Shown in pieces: positions 46,546 to 56,100 of a stretch of 64,000 nt of DNA. The DNA comes from Marinomonas aquimarina (GTDB taxonomy: Bacteria > Pseudomonadota > Gammaproteobacteria > Pseudomonadales > Marinomonadaceae). Below the pieces are notes generated by a model. The model did not search any database. It was given only the letters and a program-made list of their open reading frames with translations, and was not told the DNA's origin. The DNA is taken from positions 1-64,000 of the forward strand of contig NZ_FLOC01000015.1 in the NCBI RefSeq assembly GCF_900089755.1, given 5' to 3'. Made by a program: the position numbers and the translations under genes. Position 1 is the stretch's first letter. Every line of letters starts with the position of its first letter.

Positions 46546-47891
46546 CAGAGTGACTCCAAAAATCTTATAAATAAGGTACGTTGCTTGGCATTGAGGGATT
46601 TGTAGGCCTCTTTGCTGGCTTGAGCTTCGCCCCCGTGCCACAAAATGGCTTCTTCGATGGTGCGTGCTCGGCCGTCATGTAGATAGCCATTGCGGCTAGA
46701 GACTTGTTCAGAAAGTCCTATGCCCCAAAGTGGCGCGGTACGCCACTCTTGTGGGTCTGCATTGAGGACCGGAAAGTCATTGGCAAGGTCGGGACCCATG
46801 TCGTGCAGTAGCATATCAGTAAACGGGTAAAAGTCTCTATTCGACAAGACCTTATATTGCGATGAGCCGGTCGTCAGTTTGGCGCGATGGCAGCTTGCGC
46901 AATGTGCGTCATCAAATAGCTTTTTGGCTTCTTTAAACCATGGCTGATCAAGGTTACGCATCGCCGGCGGGCGACTGAGGGCTAAGTAAAGGTCCAGCAG
47001 ACGAGATTGCTCAACCCCGACTTCCAAATTATCAATGTGCTGACTGTTACCATTAGGCGCTATCATACAGTCTGTTTGCTGCGCGGTGCAGTCACCACTG
47101 GCAAGCGGAAACAACGGGGTAGAGAGGCCAATATCGCCATTAAAAGCAGATTGGTTTTGTGCTGTTAGTGTGCTGACACTGGCTTTGTGACCAAATTTCC
47201 CCAGCTGTTTAACCCCCTGGTGCTCAATCCAGTTTGCTTTACCACTGATACCATCTTGGTCGGCATCTTCAATGTCTTGATACTCTAAAATCAGTGTGCT
47301 ATTCACCGCATCTAATAAGCCCATGCCCACCAGTGGCGGCGACACTCGCATGGAGAAGCCCGTGTCTTGTTGAAACTCACCATAGTTTAACTGGGTCCAT
47401 GTAATGCTCGGCTTACGCAGGGTCACACTGTAGCCATCTGGAAAGCTTTCGATCCGCTCTTGCCATTCAATGCGATAATTGCCTTCCGGCTGGATATTGG
47501 TGGCGCTTAATGGATGGAATTGTCGACCATACATGGCATCGCCCACCACACCATTTAAGGAGGTTTGGCTTTTACTGCCAAGACGAATAAAGAAAGAGGG
47601 CACTTCACTGCCAAGTTGGTCTGCTGTTGGGGCATGGCCACGGCCACTGTTGATGTGGCAGCTGTGGCAGGAGCGGGCATTGAAAAGTGGTCCTAAGCCA
47701 TCGCTGGCCGTGGTCGACGAGGGTGAGGGAACCCAAAAGCGCTCAAATACGCTTTCGCCAAGGAAAAACTCATGTTTGAGCTCGCCTGGCATATTTGAAA
47801 AAGGTTGTTTGTAGGCATCACTGTCAGCTACTGATGCGATTGCGAACGAAGAGCAAGTCAGTGACAGTAGAAAACGCGTTAATAGGGCCAT
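46545..47891 (-). CDS. Di-heme oxidoreductase (DUF1111)
   Basis: About 448 aa from the ATG at 47891 with a signal peptide (MALLTRFLLSLTCSS..). Two c-type heme sites are visible: CHSCH in the N-terminal third and CASCH in the C-terminal third. The family resembles cytochrome c peroxidases. It lies in a conserved order between imelysins in Fur-controlled operons and may handle iron redox change in the periplasm (inference). Confidence 0.88.
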   Translation of the reverse strand: MALLTRFLLSLTCSSFAIASVADSDAYKQPFSNMPGELKHEFFLGESVFERFWVPSPSSTTASDGLGPLFNARSCHSCHINSGRGHAPTADQLGSEVPSFFIRLGSKSQTSLNGVVGDAMYGRQFHPLSATNIQPEGNYRIEWQERIESFPDGYSVTLRKPSITWTQLNYGEFQQDTGFSMRVSPPLVGMGLLDAVNSTLILEYQDIEDADQDGISGKANWIEHQGVKQLGKFGHKASVSTLTAQNQSAFNGDIGLSTPLFPLASGDCTAQQTDCMIAPNGNSQHIDNLEVGVEQSRLLDLYLALSRPPAMRNLDQPWFKEAKKLFDDAHCASCHRAKLTTGSSQYKVLSNRDFYPFTDMLLHDMGPDLANDFPVLNADPQEWRTAPLWGIGLSEQVSSRNGYLHDGRARTIEEAILWHGGEAQASKEAYKSLNAKQRTLFIRFLESL

Positions 47892-47962
47892 GGTGTAGAT
47901 CTTCTTAACGACAAAAGGGGCGACCTCAGTCACCCCTTTGCATTACAGGAAAAGCGGATCGC

Positions 47963-49258
47963 TTACTCGAACACTGCGCCTGGATTATCCAAGCTATCCG
48001 AACCTTCTAGAGCAATGCCTTGTAGGTCAAGCGCACGAATGATTTCTTCTGTGGTACGTGTTTGATCAACCAGAGAGTCAACAAAGGTTTGTACCAGTGC
48101 ATTACCTGCTGTGTTGTTCATGGCAATCAAGACATCAAATGTTTGGCCTTGTTTGGCTGCTTCTACCATGGCCTTACCTGCTGCATCAGTCGCCAAAAGG
48201 TCAGCCTTCATTTCAACGTCAAGAGCTGGGTTTTGTGCCACGATCAGCGCAGACAATGATGGGCCTTTCACCCAGCTGCCATCAACACGTTGGTACTCAC
48301 CAAGGTAAACGTTCTCGATACCTTTGGCATCGTAGTAGTGCGAGTTGTGTGTGTTGTCAGAGAAGCAATCGTGTTCTTCTTCTGGGTCATGCAACATTAG
48401 ACCAAGCTTAGTACGCTCGCCACCTAGTTCACCGTACGCCAAGCTGCCCATGCCCGTTAGGATAGTGCTCAGACCTTCTGCAGTAGACTGATCTAGTAGC
48501 GCGGCACGCGCGTCGCCGCCTTGTTGCCAAGCATTCGCCATGAATTTAAGGTCAGATACGAGCAGCTCAGTCGCCGCAGATAGGTATTGACGACGACGGT
48601 CACAATTACCGTTCGTACAGTTATCTAGATCAAAGTCCGTTGCAGGGCGCTCGCCTGCACCTGGGTTAGTACCGTGTAGGTCTTGACCCCAAAGTAGGAA
48701 TTCAATGGCGTGGTAACCGCTGGCAACGTTGGCTTCAACGCCGTCTGCTTCTTGTAGGTAGTCAGAAATCAGCTCGGGAGTAATATTAGACGCATCGACT
48801 TGCTCACCGCCGATCACCAATGATGAATTCGCCACCACGTTGGCAGTGTACAGCGGGTTGATGTCAGACTCAGAACCGTAAGAAGTGGCTGAAACATAGT
48901 CGATCAGACCTTCGTCTAAAGGCCAAGCGTTGACTTTGCCTTCCCAATCGTCAACGAATGCGTTACCGAAACGGTAGACTTCTGTTTGTTGGTAAGGCAC
49001 ACGGGCAGCGATCCAAGCGTCTTTTGCTGCTTGTAAGTTCGCTTCAGTCGGCGCAGCGAGAAAAGCGTTGATTTTAGACTCAAGCGTCAGCGCTGTTGTG
49101 TAAGAATCACCGTAAGCTGCTTCGGCAATATCAGCATAATGAACGACAACGCTTTCAGGCGTGACTGCCGTGCTTTCAGGTTTGACTGATTGAGTACCAC
49201 ATGCCGTTAGAAGACCTGCAGCAACCACTGCTGCAATAGGGGTCAAAACTTTTTTCAT
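47963..49258 (-). CDS. IrpA-type imelysin lipoprotein (iron-regulated)
   Basis: A 431-aa lipoprotein (LLTACG, lipobox Cys about residue 20). The imelysin domain has a complete GxHxxE motif (GYHAIEFLLWG) and the conserved NGNCDRRRQYL block. It is the first gene of a four-gene operon with DUF1111, second imelysin and DUF1513. A Fur box is directly upstream. Imelysin proteins are periplasmic or outer-surface factors in iron acquisition; the true substrate is not established. Confidence 0.92.
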   Translation of the reverse strand: MKKVLTPIAAVVAAGLLTACGTQSVKPESTAVTPESVVVHYADIAEAAYGDSYTTALTLESKINAFLAAPTEANLQAAKDAWIAARVPYQQTEVYRFGNAFVDDWEGKVNAWPLDEGLIDYVSATSYGSESDINPLYTANVVANSSLVIGGEQVDASNITPELISDYLQEADGVEANVASGYHAIEFLLWGQDLHGTNPGAGERPATDFDLDNCTNGNCDRRRQYLSAATELLVSDLKFMANAWQQGGDARAALLDQSTAEGLSTILTGMGSLAYGELGGERTKLGLMLHDPEEEHDCFSDNTHNSHYYDAKGIENVYLGEYQRVDGSWVKGPSLSALIVAQNPALDVEMKADLLATDAAGKAMVEAAKQGQTFDVLIAMNNTAGNALVQTFVDSLVDQTRTTEEIIRALDLQGIALEGSDSLDNPGAVFE

Positions 49259-49298
49259 TACTTACCACTCCGTATGCAAATTGTGTCCGCATTCTATT

Positions 49299-49317
49299 GA
49301 AAATGAAAACGATTATC
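49299..49317 (-). promoter_or_regulatory. Fur box upstream of the irpA operon
   Basis: GAAAATGAAAACGATTATC matches the 19-bp Fur consensus GATAATGATAATCATTATC at 15 positions. It lies 41 bases before the irpA ATG, in the promoter zone. It predicts repression by Fe-Fur. Confidence 0.82.
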
Positions 49318-49419
49318 AATGGTGCTTTTAATTCAATAACTCACAATTTGATTTAGCGCAAAACCTCGTGGTCAGTGGACACTTTGTGTCAGGGCATATG
49401 CTAGCGGCGCTACAGAGAG

Positions 49420-49995
49420 TTACTCACAGGTTACACCGAATTGACTCAGTGAATCTGTGGACAATCGATATTGACAGCTCGAATCACGGAAGTGATTGCC
49501 AGACTCCCAAGATATCGACACGGTTTCAGGGACGCTCTGTTTATAACTTGGAATAAAGCGGTAGGAGGCGAGTACTTCTATTTCACTGTTCGGGCCTAGC
49601 TCTAGGGAATGGCCGATTAAGCGCTGGCGGGTAGCCGGATCGTAAAGGGTGTAATCTGTGGTGTATTCACGGTTGCCACTTTCATGCTCAAAATAGAGCC
49701 AAATCTTGCGATACGTCACCGAGGCATTGCTAGGGTTCTTCAAGGTAAACTTGGTAAAGATTTGCTGTGGCACAGATAGCGATTGGCTTGCTTTTACAAA
49801 GCCCTGTTCAGGCGCGGCACCTTGCCATGGTGTTTGGCCGCCAAAAGAAATCGTTGCCAGCTCGATCTTGGCATCAGCAACGCTTTCATTGGCATAAGAG
49901 AGTAGGTCTTTGGCTGGCGCATACATGGCGACAACAATGGCCAGCAGGGCAAAAAATTGAGTTTTACCGCGTAAGTAGTGGATTAAAGCGTTCAT
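49420..49995 (-). CDS. SOS-regulated membrane-anchored protein of unknown function
   Basis: A 191-aa protein with a short basic N-terminus, one TM helix or uncleaved signal at about 13-30, then a beta-rich periplasmic domain of about 155 residues and two cysteines close to the C-terminus (SSCQYRL.., VTCE). The start has AAAGGTG just upstream. Its promoter carries two tandem LexA boxes, so it is expected to be made on DNA damage. I do not recognise the family. The shape (single TM, SOS control) is that of several unrelated SOS division inhibitors, but this is analogy only. Confidence 0.75.
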   Translation of the reverse strand: MNALIHYLRGKTQFFALLAIVVAMYAPAKDLLSYANESVADAKIELATISFGGQTPWQGAAPEQGFVKASQSLSVPQQIFTKFTLKNPSNASVTYRKIWLYFEHESGNREYTTDYTLYDPATRQRLIGHSLELGPNSEIEVLASYRFIPSYKQSVPETVSISWESGNHFRDSSCQYRLSTDSLSQFGVTCE

Positions 49996-50006
49996 AAAAG
50001 CACCTT

Positions 50007-50044
50007 TACTGTATCGATATACAGTACTGTATATAAAAACAGTT
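50007..50044 (-). promoter_or_regulatory. Two tandem LexA boxes
   Basis: Box 1 (50007-50026) is TACTGT-N8-ACAGTA. Box 2 (50025-50044) is TACTGT-N8-ACAGTT. They overlap by two bases, giving an 18-bp repeat distance. Box 1 ends 11 bases before the ATG of the 191-aa gene at 49995. Two boxes usually mean tight repression. Confidence 0.88.
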
Positions 50045-50303
50045 TAAGGGTGCAAGCCTTTTGTTGACGTTTTATTGAACAAAATTCGAAATTGATACAG
50101 AGCGGCGCGTTGAAAGAAAATCTAAAAAACGCTTGCTTTAAAAAATATCACTGATTTATAAGGGAAAAACGGGAATTCCCACAGTCTTTTTCACGGTTTC
50201 TGTGGAAATAAGCTGGAACGCCTTTTGCTGTATGGGATTGCACAATGTGGGCATATTTTTCATCAGTTAGGTATAATGCGCCTCTCAATATACAGGGGTA
50301 ATA

Positions 50304-51485
50304 ATGGAAAATTTCGACGTCGTCATCATCGGAGCAGGTGCTTCAGGCTTATTTTGTGCTGCGCAAGCGGGTTATCGTGGCCGTAAGGTACTAGTTCTGG
50401 ATCACGCTAATAAAGCGGGAAAAAAGATCCTTATGTCTGGCGGTGGTCGCTGTAACTTTACCAACCTGGATGCCGCGCCTAAGCATTTTCTATCGGCGAA
50501 TCCACATTTCTGCATTTCCGCCTTGAAGCGCTATACCCCAAATGACTTTGTTGAACTGGTCGATCGACATGGACTCGAATACGTTGAAAAGGCACCTGGA
50601 CAATACTTTTGTCAGCATTCTGCCAAAGATTTGCTCAATATCCTGCTTACTGAGTGTGAATGGTCTGGCTCGGAAATTCGTCTGGATACCAGCATTAAAA
50701 CCATCGCTAAGCAGGAACAAGGTTTTCATCTCCTCACTTCTCAGGGCGAAATCCAATGTGAATCCTTGGTGGTGGCGAGCGGGGGCTTGTCTATCCCAAC
50801 CCTAGGGGCGTCAGGTTATGGCCACCAAGTGGCAGAGCAGTTTGGCTTAAAAGTATTGCCAAGACGTGCCAGCCTAGTGCCGATTACCATTCAACCGACC
50901 ATGAAAGAAAAGTTATCCACACTCTCTGGCGTCAGTGTGGAGATTGAGGCCAGCGCCAATGGTATGAGCTTTAAAGAGCCCATGTTATTTACCCATCGTG
51001 GCATCAGTGGACCGGCTATTCTTCAAATCAGTAACTTCTGGCAACCAGGCGATGAGCTACAACTAAACCTGTTGCCCGATCTAGACCCAGAGGCCCATTT
51101 TAAAGCCCTACGCAACGATAAACCGAAACGCGCTCTAGAAACCGAGCTCAACAGCCTGCTGCCAAAACGTTTAGTGGAAGTAATCAAACAAGACCTGCCT
51201 TGGATGAGCAAACCCATGGCTGAGTTATCCAATGATAATCTCGCTGAGTTGATTCAATATCTTACTCACTTTGACGTACAGCCGAATGGCACCGAAGGCT
51301 ATCGTACTGCCGAAGTGACCCTCGGTGGCATCGATACTAACGAAGTCAGCTCGAAAACCTTCGAGTGCAACAGTGTGAAAGGTCTGTACTTTATTGGTGA
51401 AGTGCTCGATGTCACCGGCTTTTTGGGGGGCTACAACTTCCAGTTCGCTTGGTCGTCAGGTTTTGCCGCTGGGCAGTTTGTGTGA
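50304..51485 (+). CDS. BaiN/HI0933-type NAD(P)/FAD-dependent oxidoreductase
   Basis: A 393-aa flavoprotein. The N-terminal dinucleotide fold is DVVIIGAGASGLFCA (residues 4-18), the family motif KKILMSGGGRCNFTN follows, and the C-terminal FAD contact is GLYFIGEVLDVTGFLGGYN. It is the YhiN/HI0933 family; a few members are 2-thiouridine or bile-acid-type reductases, but most have no known substrate. A TATAAT -10 lies near 50273 and GGGG lies before the ATG. The gene is divergent from the SOS-regulated gene. Confidence 0.92.
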   Translation: MENFDVVIIGAGASGLFCAAQAGYRGRKVLVLDHANKAGKKILMSGGGRCNFTNLDAAPKHFLSANPHFCISALKRYTPNDFVELVDRHGLEYVEKAPGQYFCQHSAKDLLNILLTECEWSGSEIRLDTSIKTIAKQEQGFHLLTSQGEIQCESLVVASGGLSIPTLGASGYGHQVAEQFGLKVLPRRASLVPITIQPTMKEKLSTLSGVSVEIEASANGMSFKEPMLFTHRGISGPAILQISNFWQPGDELQLNLLPDLDPEAHFKALRNDKPKRALETELNSLLPKRLVEVIKQDLPWMSKPMAELSNDNLAELIQYLTHFDVQPNGTEGYRTAEVTLGGIDTNEVSSKTFECNSVKGLYFIGEVLDVTGFLGGYNFQFAWSSGFAAGQFV

Positions 51486-51503
51486 TTGGATTCAAACAAT
51501 TAA

Positions 51504-51672
51504 ACCATATACTTTGTAATGAACCTTAAACTTTTGGCGAAAAAACTAGGAATTGCACCGTAAACTTTTCCAAGGCCAAAAATTGATTAAAAGCCTCTAT
51601 CTTATTCAGGACGGGGGCTTTCGTGTTTTTAAAGCTAATTTCTTAGAAACATGAAATTAAACCGTATACTTT
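51504..51672 (+). repeat. Four copies of a 12-bp motif ACCNTAWACTTT
   Basis: Copies lie at 51504, 51523, 51557 and 51661, all in the same orientation, in the gap between the flavoprotein and the island-like locus. Two (51557, 51661) share ACCGTA.ACTTT. They may be operator sites or degenerate repeats at an island edge. The rest of the 358-base gap holds a possible weak terminator (AAAGCCTC...GGGGCTTT, about 51592-51622) and no gene. Confidence 0.55.
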
Positions 51673-51843
51673 TATTCAATGCACAGATTTAGTGCATTGA
51701 AAGCTGCTTCCCCAAACTTTGTCTGCTTACACGTTCCTTACGCTATAGGCCTATGGTAGATTCTTCTTATATAAGGTTTATAACCGCTACGGTATTGTGG
51801 CGGCAGATGATCAGGGCGTGCGGACAGTGAGTACTTTCATCCT

Positions 51844-53061
51844 ATGAAGCAAAGTGCTCGTCAGATGTTTTTAGGGATTGTAAGAATGGATGAAGCATCA
51901 AAAACAAAGAGAATTACGATAAAGACTGAAACAGGAAGTAAGTGGTTTGATGCTCCTCAAAAATTAATACAATGGATTCAAGACCAACGAAAGTCATATT
52001 CCACCCTAAAACAACTAGCGCAGCAATATAACGTTAATTTTGGGCAATTGGATAGTGCTTGGAATACCTTGCACAATACGGCTAGTCGCCTTCAGCAGCT
52101 AAGTAATCAGCCTGATCAATACGATGTTCATATTAGTCAATTTCAAAAGCAATTTTCGGACTTTTTAAACCGAAAAGAAATTTTTACCGAAGATGCCCCC
52201 TTCTTTAGTTTTTTTTCATCACAAAAAGAGGTTTCTTCCATAAAAGGACTTGCAGTTCTAGTTGATCATTTTGGTTGGAATTTTAAGCCAATCGATTATC
52301 AAATGTTGCGAGCCCTTGAGGAAACTCAAGATTATTTCGATGGTAATCAGCAAGCTGTAAACGATCAAGCTCAAACTATGCAAACCCTTAGGCATAGCTG
52401 GGATATGGAACTTACAGAGCATCGCGATATTTGGACAGCAAACTACATTGATCAGCTTAATAATGTTGAACAGCTTAAGGAAGAGGCTAATTCTTTAATT
52501 AAGGAATGGTCTTTAACCCAATCAGAACACAAGCTTGCATTGCAAGAAAAGCTTGAGAAGGCTGAAACTGATCTTGAGAACTTACGGCGCACCTATGATG
52601 AAGAGCTATCATTACGTGCGCCTGTTAAGTACTGGAAAATGCAACACGAAAGCCATCATCAAAAGGCTGTCGGCTTTGGCATTGTTTTGCTCGTAGTTAC
52701 GCTCATAGTTCTTTGTACCATTATTGGATTTTCTGCCTACACTCTAGATATGTCGTTAAAGGATGTAACTTTGAGCAAAATCTTCGCTGCGGCAGCTATT
52801 ACGACCATAGGCTTGTGGCTTATCAAAATTCTAGCCAACATATTTATGTCGCACTTGCATTTAGCTACCGATGCACAAGAGCGAAGAACCATGATTCATA
52901 CTTATTTGGCTTTAATTCGAAAGGTGCAAGGTCCTGCTGAAGACGATAGGCAGCTCATTCTGCAAACGCTTTTTAGGCCTAGCTCAACTGATATGATCAA
53001 GAATGACCAAGGGCCCAGTCAGCTAGTTGATATGATCAATAGGCTTTCGACCAAACAGTAA
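51844..53061 (+). CDS. Coiled-coil, two-TM protein of the defence-like locus (possibly DUF6161)
   Basis: A 405-aa protein. The N-terminal 200 residues are soluble with no clear motif. A long charged coiled coil spans about 205-262 (LKEEANSLIKEW.., EKLEKAETDLENLRR). Two TM helices at about 274-298 and 311-333 are followed by a 70-residue cytoplasmic tail. The layout resembles DUF6161 proteins, which I recall as phage-defence-associated, but I cannot confirm this. An alternative start is ATG 51886, with AGGGA 8 bases upstream. It is AT-rich, and 46 bases separate it from the giant helicase gene. It could be the membrane-anchored sensor or effector of the system (inference). Confidence 0.7.
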   Translation: MKQSARQMFLGIVRMDEASKTKRITIKTETGSKWFDAPQKLIQWIQDQRKSYSTLKQLAQQYNVNFGQLDSAWNTLHNTASRLQQLSNQPDQYDVHISQFQKQFSDFLNRKEIFTEDAPFFSFFSSQKEVSSIKGLAVLVDHFGWNFKPIDYQMLRALEETQDYFDGNQQAVNDQAQTMQTLRHSWDMELTEHRDIWTANYIDQLNNVEQLKEEANSLIKEWSLTQSEHKLALQEKLEKAETDLENLRRTYDEELSLRAPVKYWKMQHESHHQKAVGFGIVLLVVTLIVLCTIIGFSAYTLDMSLKDVTLSKIFAAAAITTIGLWLIKILANIFMSHLHLATDAQERRTMIHTYLALIRKVQGPAEDDRQLILQTLFRPSSTDMIKNDQGPSQLVDMINRLSTKQ

Positions 53062-53107
53062 TACTAGTAACTAAGGGAGTAGTTTCTCTTAAGGGTTAGG
53101 GATCACC

Positions 53108-56100
53108 ATGACAACCAATACCACTTCTACCTTCTGTAAACTATCTGTTCAGTTGGTTAATAAAATCAATTTTGCTAGCCACCAGAGTTCGTTTTCTATT
53201 TTGAGAGAAATCCAATTAGAAAACATATCAGATGAGGTATTAGAAAACTTAGAGATCCGTTTAACGTCCTCTCCTGCGTTTTTGAAACCAAAAACATGGA
53301 AAGTCGATCGCTTGTCAGCTGGGTCTGTTTTGCCTATCAAAGAGCGTGACCTTGAGCTGGATGGTGGTTTTTTAATGGGGCTTACAGAATCAATTTCAGG
53401 CTTGATAACTGTTGTGGTTTATCAAGGTGATGAACTTCTTGCTGAAAGTGATCATAAAGTGGATCTGCTGGCTCATAATGAATGGGGGGGCGCAGAATAC
53501 ATGCCAGAGTTGCTGGCTGCATTCTGTACGCCTAACAATGTAGCAGTTGATCGCATTCTGAAAGATGCTAGTCGAGTGTTAAGGCAAGCTGGAAAGCCAG
53601 ATCAGATTGATGGGTATGTGTCTAAAAGTCGAGAGCGCGTTTGGTCAATTGCCTCATCTATTTATACTGCTATTGCAAACCTTCAATTAAGCTATGCACT
53701 TCCTCCATCAAGTTTCGAACGTAATGGTCAAAAAGTCCGCTTTCACAATCAAGTAATCGAATCAGGCTTGGCGACGTGTTTAGATTCGACAATGTTGTTT
53801 GCGGCTGCTTTTGAGCAAGCTGGCTTGAATCCCCTTATAGTGTTGAAAGAAGGCCATGCTTTAGTTGGTCTATGGCTTCAGCCTGAGGAGTTATCGGCGG
53901 TAACTACAGATGAAGCGGAAGTTCTTCGTAAGCGCTTACCAGATCATGAATTGATCCTAATTGAAACAACGCTTGTAACAAATCATCCTACAGTATCCTT
54001 CTCAAAAGCAATTGAGAGAGGCTGTCAGGCTATATCTATGGACGAAGACGATCTCTTTGAATTGGCCATTGATATCCGTCGAGCCCGCTCTCATAAGATT
54101 CGACCATTGGGTTTTGTTCAACAATCGTCACGGTTAGATGCCTCACTAGAGTCAAATACTTCAAGTGATGAGGTACTTGAGGAAGCTCCAAGTTTGCCTG
54201 ATTTTGAGGACGAATCGTTTGAACAAGAGCCAATAAAAACACCTGGTGGCAGACTTGATCGATGGCAACGAAAACTTCTAGAGCTTTCTGCGCGAAACCC
54301 TTTACTTAACCATAAAGATGGTAGAGCAAGTTTATCGTTCGTGGCTCCAGATGCGGGATTGTTAGAGGATTTATTAGCGGATGGAGCTCGTATCTCTATT
54401 TCGCCATTTCCAGAGTTGTCTTCGAGCAAGCAGGATTCAGAGATTCATGAGCAACGCACGGGCGAAAATATTCAGAAGGACTACGCTTGTGATGCTCTTA
54501 ATAAAAAGCAGCTATTAGTTAATTTAACTGAAGATGAACTTAATAAACGTGCTGTTGAAATTTACCGTAAAGCTCAAACTTCAATGCAAGAAGGCGGTTC
54601 AAATACACTCTATTTAGCGATTGGCTTTTTATTTTGGAAGCAAAATAAAAAAGATGGGAAGCGCTACCGTGCACCTTTAATCTTGTTGCCAGTTGCTCTT
54701 GAGCGTAAGTCTGTACGTAGTGGTATTAAGATTATTGCAGGTGATGATGAGCCAACGTTCAACACCACTTTATTAGAAATGTTGAAGCGTGATTTTGGTA
54801 TTGATCTAGGGTATCTAGCTGGTGACTTACCTAAAGACGATTCAGGGCTAGATGTAGCCAAGATATTTAGTTGGGTACGAGCTGCTGTGAAGGATGCAGC
54901 TGGATTTGAACTAGTCGATCAAGTTGCTTTAGGTCATTTTTCTTTTGCTAAATATCTTATGTGGAAGGATTTAGTTGATCGAGCAGATCAGCTGAAGCAA
55001 AGCCCTGTGGTTAAGCATTTATTGGAAACACCTAGGGAGCGCTATGATTCTGACATCTCGTTTGTTGAACCCAATCAATTAGATTATCAATTTAATCCAT
55101 CGGATTTATTGACCCCATTGCCAGCTGACTCATCGCAAATGGCTGCTGTTGCCACCGCTGATAGAGGCAAAGATTTTGTGATCATCGGCCCTCCTGGTAC
55201 AGGTAAAAGCCAAACCATTAGTAACCTTATTGCCCATATGTTGGGTAAAGGAAAGAAAGTCCTGTTTGTTTCTGAGAAAACGGCAGCACTTGAAGTTGTT
55301 CATCGCCGATTAAAAGATATTGGACTTGGTTCATTCTGTTTGGAGTTGCATTCAAATAAAGCAAAAAAAGCAGACGTATTAGCTCAGCTAAATGCTTCTT
55401 GGACTCAAAGTAACTCTTATACGGCAGAGACTTGGCATAGTAAGTCTGAGCAGCTTAAACATGATAGAGACAAACTCAATAACTTAGTTGAAGCATTACA
55501 CCGTAAGCGTAGTAATGGTTTGACGGCCCATTATGCGATGGGAATAAAAGTTCGAGATGCACATCTACTGGATAAGGTTGAGTTATCTTGGAGCACTGCA
55601 AGTGATCACACTCAACAAGATTTAGATCAAATGCGTCATGCAGTAGCAAACCTTTCTGTGCAAGCAAGTGCGATAGGTACAATAAATCAACATCCTTTAT
55701 CATACATTCAGGCTGATGATTGGGGACCTGCGTGGCAGGATGCTTTGATTCATAGCGCTCAAACATTAAAAGACACAGCTATCGAAGCAAAAAAAGCTGT
55801 AGAAGATTTTGTAAATGCACTGGGATTTGAATTTGGCGCTATTTCACTTAACCAACTCGCTATGTTAGAGGAGTTAGGGCAAGTATTATTAGACTCATAC
55901 CGAACTCAATCAGGTTTTGCTCTTGAACCCGATGGCCAAGATCTAATCGAAGCTTTGGAACAAGCAGTAACGCTACTTCAAAGCTATATTCGACTACAAA
56001 GTGAGTTAAGCTGTGATTACGCTCCTTTATCTTGGAAAAGTATTGATCCAGAAGCACTAAAATCTGATTGGGATTCCGCGAATGAGTCGTGGTGGTTGAA

